In this document: piece by piece, positions 1-12,700 of the stretch
How positions within the stretch are numbered: position 1 is the first letter of the stretch
Layout: each line of letters opens with the position of its first letter
Source: Strix aluco
Lineage: Eukaryota > Chordata > Aves > Strigiformes > Strigidae
Reading direction: 5' to 3'
Length of the DNA: 64,000 nucleotides
NCBI RefSeq assembly: GCF_031877795.1
Contig: NC_133931.1
Location: 23,558,264 to 23,622,263 of the forward strand
Notes under the pieces: generated by a model
The model's input: the letters and a program-made list of their open reading frames with translations, nothing else
Database searches by the model: none
Told to the model about the DNA's origin: nothing
Made by a program: the position numbers and the translations under genes

Positions 1-3000
1 TCCCTTCGTGTTGCTTCTTGATCCTGTAAGTTTGGTTTCTGGACAATCTGGGTGATGAAGGCCCTGCTGCTGCCAGAGGCCAGCTGAGCTGCAGTTCCCG
101 CAGATCTCGGCTCTGCACCATCCCCATCGCGGCAGCCTCCACCCAGAGCAGGGAAACACCATTTGAGATAGGTGACATCTGTTCCTGGCTCTGCGGTGGG
201 GTTGTTATGTGACCTTGGTCAGCTTTGCTTCTGCATGGAGCACTTGAGGTTCACCTCCCAGCTCTCAAGGTGCATGGAAAGCTGCAAGTTTAGCGTGGCC
301 ATCCAGCACTGAGCTGTGCTGACCCCGGCGCTGGGCAGGGCTGAGCCCTGCCTTGGGGTCAGGACGAACACAGAGCTGGCACTTGTCCTGCTGTTCCTCA
401 GCCGCGTCCTGTCTGGCAGTGTCAGAGAGCGAGTGCGCTGAGTTATGCAAATAGACCTGTGTGTGAAGCTCCTGCGTAACAGTTCTGGCCCCATGGCCAA
501 CTCTTAGCTGTTTTGTTTAACTGCATGCTGCATGGGAACTGGGGGGCAATGGAGGAGGTAAATGCCTGGGAACACAGCAGGGTAAGAGCACCCCCTTGCC
601 AGCCTCCAGGCTGATACCTAAAATGTGATCCAACTGCGGCACTGGGCTTCCCTTGAAATGTTTTGGTTTGGGATCAGGCAGCAGAAGGAACAGGTATCCA
701 CCTAGCACAAAATCCAGCTTCCTCACAGCAGCTGGAAGCTCAACCACAAACATGGACCTGCTGTTGCACCTTGCTCACATGCCAGGCAACTGGGTATCTT
801 CAAGACATGATGGCCTCGGCACCTGCCTACACACCAGGTACCAGCAGAAATCATTTTGGTGGGCAAAGCCAGCAAGCTAAGACACAGCTCTCCTTTCACC
901 AGGTCCTGGTGAGCCAGCTTGATAAAAGGACTATTCTTGCTTACCATCTCCACAATAAGGACATTTAAATTTACAACAGCCTAAATTAAGAGTGGGTTTA
1001 GGCACCAGACCCATGCTGATGGGGTTTATGTGGCTTGAGCTACCCTTTCCTTACAGGCTCTGTGCTCAAGATGTTTCTGAACACACTGTTCTGTGCACTG
1101 GGCACTTTATCCCCCTGTAATCCCTCTCACTTACTAGCATAAACACTCTCATGTTGCTGAATTTATTTACAAGGGTGGCATTTAGCAAGCAGCAACTGAG
1201 AAATATCACAGGGCTGCAAGGAAATGACACTGGTGCCCTGCACTGCTGCAGCCGGAGGCTGCGTCTTGCACTGAAATGTGTTACACCCAGCAAGTAGGTA
1301 AATGGTGCTGCACAGGCAGAGATCCAGTAAATGAGGGAGTACTTATGGACAAGTGACATTTAATATTCCCTCAGCCAGCCATCAGGGTTTGATACCCTGC
1401 TCCGAGCTGCCTGGTCTTTGTCCCTTGGGTAGCTGCAGCTTGCGGGCAGTGAGCAGAGTTATGCTGACTCAGGGCATAAATCTTGATTTACAAGCGGGGA
1501 AGGCGTCTTGTTCCCTGCTGTTCAAAAATACATATTTTGTTTATTGTAATGAACAAGTCTAAATGCTTCAGCTTGCATGCATCTGAAAGGCTTCCAGCCC
1601 CAAAGAACAGTTCTTTATTTCTGCAAATGGATTAGAGAAAGCAGAGCAGGTTCTGATGAGTGGAAAAAAACTTCTCACATAAGACCAAAGAGTACAGTTT
1701 GCCAGTAACTGGGCTCTTGCCAGCTTCTCTTGCTGCCTGTACCACTACACAGGCAGAGTAAAAAAGCGGTGATGGGGGTCTCCAGTAAATCAGCTTTTTG
1801 GCCAGAGGTGCAACCATGCTGTGATGACACTCATCCCTTGTAACACCTCTTACTGTTGCCCTTTGGGTGACAGTGCCTGTTCTACCTGGTGATAGCTTTG
1901 CTAAAAAATTCAAAAATATCTTGAAGGGTGCAAAGTAACAGTAATGCAAACCCCTGTTCCTTAGCATGCACTATTCCCTAGCCAATAGTTGCCTTTGAAG
2001 TGGTTACAGAAAGAAACCTGCTCTCTCTCCACTTGGGTTAAAAAACCAGGGATTTGTATCCATGAGCAAATTGGTCACTGCAAGCCTGGTTAGCTTGGCA
2101 ATACAGGATATTTTTACTCACCATCTGCTGTGTCGGGGCTGGCCAGTTTATTGCCTCTCTGGGACTACACTGCACTTGCTTGTTCCCATCACCTGAATAA
2201 CCAATGTTCTCCTGAAGCAAGTTTTTGTATTGTTGGTAGTTTTGGTTTTTGGCTGTGAGGGGGTGAGTGCCAAGCTTGAGAGAGCAATAAATACTATGCT
2301 GCAATTTGGTCTCCCCACCACAAAGCCAGCCACACCATTTGAGATTCTCTTGTCTTCTAAAGAGAAAATGCTTTATTCTTAAAGGATGTAAAACCCAATA
2401 CCAGTAAACCAGAAGAGATTCCCCTGCTCCTTTTGTCTGCTCTACTGTTTCTGGGCCCCTGTGTTTACATTGAAGCCCCGCAGAAAGCCACCCGCTGCAG
2501 TTCTGAGGTGGACAGCCATAGTCTTAGTCTTGACTGGCAGAGCAGCTCAACCTGGCACGGAGCAGAAGAGACCATCCTTATGGAGTGCAGAGGGAGACAA
2601 AAGAGCGTAAATGCATGCCGAGGGCAGAGCAGAGACAATCAGATTTAAAAGGCAGGAGTGTTTCAGAACAGGGGGGAAAAAACAGGCCAGGAATGGCAGT
2701 GACAAGGACTGCCCTGGGAGAGATGAGCTCCCGACCCAGCCACGGGAAAAGCAGCAATTCATCTGCTCTGCAGCTTCTCCTGCTGACCCTGCGAGGTGTA
2801 AGCGCAGCAGGGGCAGGGGAAGCAGAACCCATTCCGCAGTTGGTCCCACGGTGAGTGAGGAGCTGCTTTTGGTCAGTGGCTGCCCAGCCCAAGCACCACA
2901 GGTGAAAGGCATCAGGATGCTGCTGTGGCCTCTTCTGTGCACAGCCCAGCCTGCACTGCCTGGCCAAGGGCTTGATCTTGACAGGTGATCCTGCCCTTGC

Positions 3001-5544
3001 TGTTACGCTGCAACTAGTCAGGGCTGGAGAGATTTCTCCCTCTGGCCCTGCACAGGTTCCCCAGATTAAGCCAAGAAGGACATGTTTAGGCAGCCCTTAC
3101 CTGTCAAATGAGTGGTTTTAGGAACACCTGAAAGCCTTCCCTTCCACAACCCAGGCCCTGCAAATGACTTTCAGTGGTCTAATGCTGCCCCACAAAAGGG
3201 GCAGGTTTTAAAGCCTGGTGGCCTTGGCTTGAGCTGTTCAGGCCAAATCAGCTGTACAGTCCCTAACAAGTTAATTTTTTTGTAAGTTCTATGTCTCTAG
3301 CAATTGTTCTGCCTGTCAGTCAGGTCCTCCCAAATACTGTCTGAACTAAGTTGCTAATCTCAGAGAAAACTGAATGAGGCAGGAACATCACCAAAATGAC
3401 TGCAAGTGCTGCTAGCCTGCTGACGGGCTCATGTCAATCTTGTTTCATTTTTTTGCTCAACTTCATGGGCCATTTTTCCTACATTTGAGTGTTGCTAACT
3501 TTTTCCTTCTTTTTTAAAGAAATATTTATTTGACTATTTGACTTCACCTTTCAGCTATTAAAACAATGTTTTTTTATTCTCTTGTCCTTTAAAAATATGT
3601 ATTTCTTTAACTTTGGAAGCTGAGGCCAAAAGTTCCTAGTTGAGGCAGGTATGAGGAACATCAGACAGAAAAGATGTGCAGATAATACCGCTGACCTGAT
3701 ACTTAAAGAACAGATGTAATAAAGATTCAGTGTGTAAAACTTTAGGGGCCTGCTACCCGTAGTGCAGGGCATTCACAATTACTGTTCAGTGGCTCCTGCT
3801 TCAGAGATTCACTTGGGAGCGAGACGTGTAGTAAGGTGCTGGAGGAAACGCAGGCATCTCCCAGCGTGGGCCCAGTGCCCAGGATCTGTGAGAGCACAGG
3901 CCCCAGCCTAGCGGTGGTTTCAGGAATGATGCAGGACTTCAAGAAAGCATCTTCTCCCTTTGGGATCATGGACTGGAATGAGCTTAAAATAATTTTAAAA
4001 AGCAGCCGCTGGTATGCGACAAAGGCTGGGAAGATACTGGAATATTGTTTGAGAGCAGTGTCAAGCTATACTAGAGGGGCTGTCTACCAAAGTGTTTGGG
4101 GTAGGTGGTGGGTTGTCTAAATACTCAACCAGTCAAAGGTTATGGTCTGCCTTAAACTAAAGCGATCAAACTCAATCACACACAGAAAGTGAAAACCCGT
4201 TTGTTGCCACATATTTCATTTGGGCCGAGTTACTAGCAAACCTGCCCTCTTATTACTGTGTATTGAAGAGAGATGTACTCATGATCAACTCTTTGCTTTA
4301 GAAGATGGGTGACTGCAGCAATGTGCTGATTTTTCAAATCAGGGGATGTGCGTCTGACACACGTGGGTACAAAGCTCTGCTTGCAGCTGGTGATGGCTCC
4401 CTCACGCCAGCTGGGTAACAGCTTCACTTGCACACATTACTGCTGTTCTCCATTTAGAACTTCTTAACAAGGGCAATTTCAGCTTCCTGATCTACTGATC
4501 TCTTGTTTTTACCTCAAACTGAGTTAACCTCCGTTTCAGCTGACATTCAAGATGGAGGGTATTCCAAGGAAAGGTCTCTTCTGGCACTAGTGGCCTACTT
4601 TTCCCTGGACTCATTTAGGTTTCTAGTTTAATCGCTAGGGATGCATTAAAACTGTCCTAAAATTAACTGTGATACTGTATACCCATCTATGAAAACCCAT
4701 TTGTCTATTTCCTCATGGATAAATGATTTGTCAAGAACACTCCATTTAAAAATCTCGGTTTTTAAAGCCCTTTTGTCTTTTTAATGTTGGTCTCCTAAAT
4801 TTACTAAATTATATTTTTATTATGATTTATTGCTGCAAAAATTCAGATTTTTGGCTTCAGTGTCAAAATGAACTATACAAACTTTAGCAGTCAAGACTTC
4901 TTAGAAGATATCTAAAGAGCTTTTAACTCTTGTGATTTTGGGTGGCACAGATTTAACTTCATCAGGAGCTTTTGCGATGTGGCTTTTGACACTGGCTCTT
5001 AACTACAGTTTTCACAGCCAAGACTATTTTAAAATTACATAGCTGTTTTTTATGCTTTCTTTTAGCAAAAGAACTTTTTCTGTGTATTATTAATACAATC
5101 CTCCAAACTATTACTTATTGTTATTAAAAACACCTGAACTCTATCAAAAGAAAATCGATTAAGTTTTCTAAACCACATCAGTAAGTTGGACACATGCAAT
5201 AAATCTTCTCTGAACATACCAAACTGCAGTGGAAAAAATAAGAAGATCAAAATCACTAACACAAAAATTAGTGAATTTGAATACCTTGCCACCATGACTG
5301 AAGAATGAAATTGGCACTTTGGTTAAGCACAATTGGTTATGCTTAATTAGATGAGCAGTAGAGCTCTCTTGAACACATGACAATCTCATAAAAAGAGGAC
5401 ATTTAAAACCAAAAACCATCAATTGTACTGACAGTGCTTGAAGAATTAAAAGCCTCATTCTTGGCACTCTACTTCTAGACAATATTCACAAGTCAGAATT
5501 ATAAGCCTAAAGAGAGAACCAGAAAAGAGAATTCATAATTGTAC
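1..5544. other. Intergenic region downstream of SPAG1, no supported gene
   Basis: All open frames here are short, lack good splice boundaries and show no family I recognise. The first 3.3 kb is noticeably more GC-rich than the AT-rich remainder. In human the neighbour beyond the SPAG1 3' end is RNF19A, oriented tail to tail, so a plus-strand 3' UTR could lie here. Plus-strand AATAAA hexamers occur at 2,286 and 3,718, but no coding exon ties them to a gene. Confidence 0.5.
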
Positions 5545-6649
5545 TTTTCAAGAAAAAAACTTTATTTTTTTAATTAGTATATGCCTGAGAAAATTTTTCA
5601 TTAGAACAACATTCTTAATGATATTTCTGCAGTGCTAGTGAGTTTAATATACATTTATATTACATGTGCAAAGAAGGCATTGGGGTATTTGAAAAATTTA
5701 AAAGCTTCACCTTGAAAAAAGGAGCTTTGCCAGAATCAAATATAAAACATTAAGTATTGCCTGAAATAAGAAAAAATCATACTGTCCACAAAATGGTTTT
5801 ACTTTTAGCTTTATAAATATGTCTGTAAACAGAAATAGCTGGTGTTTTAAATAATCTGATTACAAAACTCAGAGTTAAATATTTTTATTGCTAAGTGCAG
5901 CCACTTGTTTTCCTGTTTACCACTGTCACTTCAAGGGCCATGCAAACCAGCAGTCCTTACACACACAGAGAAAAAAATAATTGTCTCGGCACTAAAAATT
6001 ACTTCCTTGTTAATAATTTTAAAACCATACCCATTTATTTAATAATTATTTTTACTCAAAGTGTTTCATGACAAGCTAATATATTGTTCATTGACCTTTG
6101 CTGCTAAACTGTACTGCACCAAAAATATTTAAATCTGTTTTGTATAGACAAGGGATAGTGAAGAAACAGATGGCCTGTTTGTCTGAAAAATGTTAATACT
6201 TTTTGTAAACTCATTTTAGCAAAGCTATTGCTGACCCGTTTATCTTGAAGACACTTCTTTATCACAAGAACATACAACTCACAAAATGATACAACAACTG
6301 ATGACTAAAAGTGTACTATCTATCGTACCATCAAGATATTTCACATTATATATATAAAATGTAAAATATATTTTTATATAATTAACACAGTCTAAATAAA
6401 ATCACTATACCAAATAACACGAACTCTGTTACTGAACACAAAGACATGCATTAAATTCTAAAGATTAAAAATGTATGCAACTACAAGAAAAAAAGAGCAG
6501 CAAGTTTTAAATGTGCATATGCTGTCAAAACAAAACAGAATTCAAACAGTCTGGGTAAAGACCCACTTTAACCCATGCAAGTCTGCAGAGTTCATACATC
6601 CATTTTATAAACATCAACTATATGCATGCAACCAATAAATTTTAACTTC
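5545..6649 (-). other. SPAG1: SPAG1 3' UTR (extent estimated)
   Basis: AT-rich non-coding sequence following the SPAG1 stop codon. Minus-strand AATAAA hexamers lie at 6,031-6,038, 5,884-5,889 and 5,561-5,566. The last is followed by AT-rich sequence and is used here to place the 3' end. Any of the three could be the real poly(A) signal, so the end is a guess. Confidence 0.4.
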
Positions 6650-6781
6650 TTAAAGTTCATAAACCTTTTTAAGGCTCTCAAGATCTTCCAAAGAGTACTG
6701 ATTAGTCTGGTTTTCTGAAAGTAAATCAAACAGTTGCTGAACCTGTTCTTTTTCACTTTTGCTAAGAAGGGCCAGCACCAC
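6650..6781 (-). CDS. SPAG1: SPAG1 coding exon 18 (last), with stop
   Basis: Encodes residues 930-972, the end of the RPAP3-type C-terminal domain, finishing KKVYEL and TAA (human ends KRQYEL). The acceptor is preceded by a T-rich tract ending in CAG. The exon begins in phase 0, matching the donor of exon 17. Confidence 0.96.
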   Translation of the reverse strand: MVLALLSKSEKEQVQQLFDLLSENQTNQYSLEDLESLKKVYEL

Positions 6782-9700
6782 CTGAAAAAACAGATTATTT
6801 TATAATTAGCACAGGCTGACTGAAAATCATAGTATCTGACAGAGATACAAAATCAGTGTATCGTTTCCTTTTAAGATACAAAAATTTCCTTTAGGTTTCT
6901 GTGCAACTGAAGTACACACTCAATCTAGGATCTTACCTTAAATCTTTCTGCTTTGCTCAAGTAGAAAAGGTGTTGATACACAAGGCCAGGATCTTTTCCA
7001 ATTACGTAATATTCCAACGACTGGATAAAAATCAAAAAGATTTCCCCTTCAAGTTTGTTACTTAGCAGCACTGGCAATTTTTTTGGATCAGTAATTGTTA
7101 AAAGATCTGCGCAAGCAGCTTTATCCTTATTGGTATTCACTGCATTTATAATCTGACCAAAGTCATAAGCATTAGATGGTTCAGAAATATGCAGTTTCTC
7201 AGAGGTCTTCAGTGGTACACTCGTTTGAACTGCCTCCTTAGAAATAACATGATCAGTCACAACATCTTCTGACGTAGCAAACCGTCGCTCTTCCTGCTCA
7301 TTAGATTCAGTCACCTTCACAAAGAAAATGGCAACAAACCATATTAATGTGGACATATAGATAACCCGAAGTTTCATAAACTGCATGCATATATCTGTCA
7401 ATAATGTCACTAAATTAAAGATAGCATTTTACTCTTTGTAAAAGAAAGGCACCTACGTTCTTTTAATGTCCCACTTCCCGCCAGAAGTAGCCCTCTAATC
7501 CATCTTTAAAGGTTTGCAGTCAAAAGTGTGTATTTTACATTTCCTTTCACTGCTTGGCACTCCACTGTAGAAAGACAACTGAAGACCACTGGGAGAACGC
7601 TAAGGAGGACTGTATACATATATTAAATGTGAAGTTGCAGAAGACAAGCAGAACTGAAGTCAAATCACCAAAGACCCATGTTTCACTTCACTGCTGTGCC
7701 TTCAGAATAGTTCACATACACAGCAGCTATGTCAGGTTGCTCTTTGGAGTCTTGCTGTGGAAGGAGAAAGCTTGGCAAGGTCTAACTGCCTGAATACCCA
7801 CTCCTCCCGAGTTTGTAGTCTGTATTGAGTTTCATTAAGCAGTTGATAGAAAATTACCATGGGTTCAACTACATTTGCTAAAATCCATTTCAAGCTATTA
7901 AAGACTTGTGGAATTAGTATAAACTGACTAAAACTCATCACAAGTCTCTACACAGGATGCCAAGTTTTTCAGGAAGTCTGAACATACTGTATTGCATAGT
8001 ACAGGGGAGCTAGATTAGTCATTTTTGGAAAGTACTGCATTGGGCTTATAGACATTTTGTTCTATCTTTCAACAATAATCAACAATTAGAAACAAACCTG
8101 TTTCTAATTTTCCTTACTTTTCTTTGCAGTCTGCTTTCATGGAACTACCTTGTACTACAGCAGATAAGACAGGGAAGGCTCCCTAAGAGGGCAGCTGTAA
8201 TTAGGACAGTATTATGATAGCAAACAGAAATGCTTCCTGCCCCACCCCTGGAAAAATTACCACTGCCAGTAATGTAGTTAGCTGGTCTCTGAACAATGCA
8301 GTCACTTCCCAAACCTCCTCTAAATACTCCCCAGGTCCCTCTGTCACAACTCAGAGCTTAACTAACACTATACCCAGCTTACGCCAATTACATAAAATCC
8401 CATGAACTCGTGACAATGTGAAGTGTTTCAATAACACAAATTGCTTCCATATTAATAACTGCAGTTTCCATTATACCACTATTTTGAAATTACATTATCA
8501 AATTACAGTGTCACTGTACAGACTGGTAACTATGTGTCGTAACTATATATTTTAAAATTAAAAGGGAAAAGAAACCCATTCTTAAAGGACCAGCAAAGCT
8601 ACAATCCAAAAATATCAGATGACTGAGAAAATCCTTTCACCGCCTAATTCTACCCAGAACTCTGCAAGGCAAACATTTTGATCCCGTACATAACATTACA
8701 TCATGTATTTCTTTTATAAGATCCTACAGATGTTTTACCCACTCTTGCTCTTTAAGCCAGGATTTCATTCTTCAGACCAGTAACTTTACTACTAGCACAA
8801 GAAGAGCCAGCACACCTGCTGACAAGGTACCTTTGCCAGCACAGGCCCAGAGGCTTCCCAAGTAGCACAGACTTTAAAAGCAAAACTGCTATTTGACAGA
8901 TGCATTCTGGAGAACAGGTATTTCGAAGTCTAAGCAGTTTTTGTTTACAAGGAGCATATCCTCAAGTTTAGTGCCATCTAAATGTACTTTTTCCATTTCT
9001 GCTGTGGTTCTAAATACACTTCAAAGCAGTCCAAGCTTTACTATAGAATGCAATGGACACTGAACAGATCAAATGCAAGAATCCTCCAATATGCCCTCAA
9101 AATAACATGAAAAATACAACCCCACCCCAAAAAAAGTAGAGCTAAGAAGTGCAGAACAAAAGCTTTAATATTATCTCTTCAAGTGTGGCTTCTGTACTGC
9201 CTGCTTTTAGAAATGAACAGGTTTACCTCTCGTATGGTTATTTTCTTCCTCTTCTTCTTTTGACTGCCAGCTACAGCACCGCTGTCAAGGTTAAGCAGTT
9301 GGGTTACCTCTTCTAGTTCCTTTTTTGCTTCAAGAACATTTGGATCTATTAGAAGTACTCTCTTGAAATCGTCAACACTGGCTTGATAATTCTGTAAGTA
9401 GAAGGGAAAATAATTTTTTCATAAGCACACCACTAGAAAAATAAATTTGAACTACCATACTGTCCTTTACAATTAAGAAAAATAAAAATGCTAGGATCTT
9501 GACATTAAGTAGACAAAAATAATATAAATAGAGACAGTGTAATTTCATTAGAGGGGAAAAAGGAAACCGAGGACAAGTCTGAGTAATTATTTTGCGACTA
9601 CTTCCGTATTAAATATGTAAAATGAAATAATTTATTCTGAGAAACATATTCCCTGTATCAGAGAATAGGTTACTGGAGACTGCTGCTTTTAAGCGTAATT

Positions 9701-12700
9701 GCTTACAGTGTAACACTTCTTCAAGATTAATATAATGTGAGTCCATCCACAGTTTATGTACTTGCTTTGCCAATAAAAGAGAGTTAAATAAACTTAGATT
9801 AAAAATATACCTAGTCTTCCCGGGCTTCAATCCAATAGACCATCTCTTACAGTTTGAGACGGGAAATTTTTGTTAATACTTGAGATTGGGATTATGTTAT
9901 GAACTCTGGGATAAACAGGAGTAGAAGGACAAACGCAGCAATAGAGTGTGGCATTAGGTCACAGTTCCTCAATAATCTTGTCATTTATTTAATGTTTTTA
10001 TTTTAAATTTTGACATTAGGAATTATGATTTTTTTAGAGTAAATTTTCTGGACAAATTTAATAGCATCAACTCTGAGGAGACTGGAACATCACACAGAAA
10101 AATCAAGACTCCTTGAGGGCTGGAGTATCAAAAATAAGGATGAAATGTAGCTGTAAACAGTAAAAGACCATGCAGACAGTAAAAGATCAACATAATTTCT
10201 TCACGTGAGGAACCTAGTATTTCTTCTTTTCACAAGCAGTATCATAAGGTTACTGTAAGTCATTCATATTATCATGGAAAAAATCCTCATGTACCAGCTG
10301 AGGTACTTCCTCAGCATCTCAACTGTAATAAAAGCACTAGTGTACAAGTCACTCATATTCTATTTCCTACACAGAGTATTTTGTTCAATACTTATGACCA
10401 GTATTCAAGGCACAGAAACACTGCAGTAAGTCTTTAAGTGAATTGAACTCTGCTATACCATGAAAGAAGAGAACTAGAATTATTCTGCTTTAGCAAATGA
10501 ATGCAGAAAGGGGGCAGATTGCTTTCATCAGAAAACAGCTACCAATTAAGCTAAACCATTTGAACTACAGATGTGAGGATTCACAACTACAGAGAAATGA
10601 CATTCTAGAACAGACCTCTGAAAACGATCACAAGGGCCAGCAAATAACCAATCCTCCTGGATTTAAAATTGCAGCCTGCCAGACTTCTCAATAAGAATCA
10701 TACAAGATGGTCACACCCAAAGCAAGAGACTCGACCATGAACTGTAGATGCCGTCTGGGGTCCTGTGTCCTATGTTACAGGCCTTATTCATCACACAAGC
10801 GTAATTTTTTACCCAACTTTCCCTTAACTACATCTCAGTCAATCTATAAAAAAAATCCTCATTTACTACATTAAATTCCACTGCAGCTTCTGTGATTAAA
10901 CATCTAGATAATTATATACAAATAAAACTTCCCAGCTTAGTTAGGTCTGTGCCAAACTACATGCTTTTAGCTCTTAAAATTTTTCATTACAGAGTCATTT
11001 GTCAACCTCAAATCACTTTTGTTGCTTTCTCTGGTTTTACGAATCACTCACATTCCTGGAATTAGTAATAATGAAGGCATTAAATCCAACCACAACAAAA
11101 CATTTTGGGACTCGCAAACTCAGACTGTTCTGAAGGAACCCATGAACAGTGTTTCAGATTATGTCTTCATTAATACAAAACCAGCATTTTTTTCTAGCAT
11201 ATTCAAAAAAGCAGAAGTTATTTCTCCAGTTCTTGACATTCTTCACTAGTGTGTAATTCTCTTTTTTTGACTGGTAGAATCACTTATACCTTTGCTCATA
11301 TTTATACTAATTTTTTTATCAACTTCAACAACATAAGGTTACAAATGGTTAATACCAGGTAGCTTGGTACAGTTACAGAAAAGATTTTACACAAAATTAA
11401 GACTTTTCACCTTCTTTGAAAATTAATCAAAGCAAACTTTCAAAATTTTACAGCTACTGTAGCAAAGGAACAAATTTATCACAAACAAAAGATCCCATGG
11501 TTCCTACAACCTGCATTTGGAATTGTAACATGGGATGAGAATAAGCTAGTATACCACTAAGCACAAACCGGTTGTCCTCAGGTGATTTGTAAGCTGAGAG
11601 ACAATCATAACTTTTTTTAAGGCATCAAACACAATGGAGGTCTAAGGTAAGTATTCATTTGATGGACACTGCTGAAACTTGGTGGATGCTTGGAGTGATC
11701 ACCTTCAGTTATACAGAGCAACACAGGAGAAGGCACTTAGGATGCTTGTTTAAAGACATCTGTAAAATTTAAGACAAAGTAGATGATGATAGCTGCCATC
11801 ATGAGCCAAGAGAAGTGAGAAGCTGGTAACTCAGTACCAGGTAGGAGCTGACAGGCAGGGTAAGGATTGCTATGAAAGAATTATGAAGTGTAGGGGGTAA
11901 TTAACATCACCGAAGAAAGAGAACCGACAGAAGGATGGACAAATGGATTGACATAGTTCAAGTGATGGAACACAAGTTTTGCAGTCACATTCGGGATGGA
12001 TATGAGCAATATAAGTAAGTCTGCATTTATGATGATCAGGTAAAAGGATACTCAAATAACTGTGTGCAAGATAAGCACAGTACAGATAACACTGTGTAGA
12101 TGGAAAGGAAAAGTTTGAGTACCAACACTGTCCACAGAGTGACAAAGCAGATTACTGACGAAGGTTTGTAATATGTTTGGGGAGGGAAGAGAGAAAGAAC
12201 GAAGGTAATTAAAACTCTAGTTTAATATGACAAGTGCTCAAATATGAGCAGATGCCAGAAGACAGCTTGAGATTTTAGTTTGGACAGATGAAGACAGACT
12301 TGGAGAGAATCCATTTGTCATCAGCAAAGAGAGAGTAAACACCTTGACAGAGAAAATAGACTGGGATACCCAGAAGAATATTAGAACATTAGAACAGATT
12401 TGAAACTTGCTTAACCAATCTCCAGTCAAACCTAATTTATTTCAATATTCTTGTATTTTCTCAAATTATTACAAGTCAACTTGAAGGTTTTAATGTTGCA
12501 AAAATACTTATATACTTTATGTATGCCTAACGCTCTACAAAGTAGTAAATCAGCACCTGCATACTTTGTTTGCATTCACCCATTGACTGCAACTACCTGA
12601 TTGCCTTTGAAGAGGATAAGCAAGTTTAGAAGTGCTTAAGAATACCTGCCATGTTCTTTTTCCTCACCTGTAATCCTTTGTACGCTAGTGCTCTTCTATA

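Noticed and set aside
2037-2340. Possible LTR-like segment with AATAAA at 2,286
   Set aside because: No TG...CA borders or target duplication found, and no family I can name.
1-3800. RNF19A 3' UTR expected from human gene order
   Set aside because: No coding exon or unique RNF19A sequence recognised; the hexamers alone do not support it.
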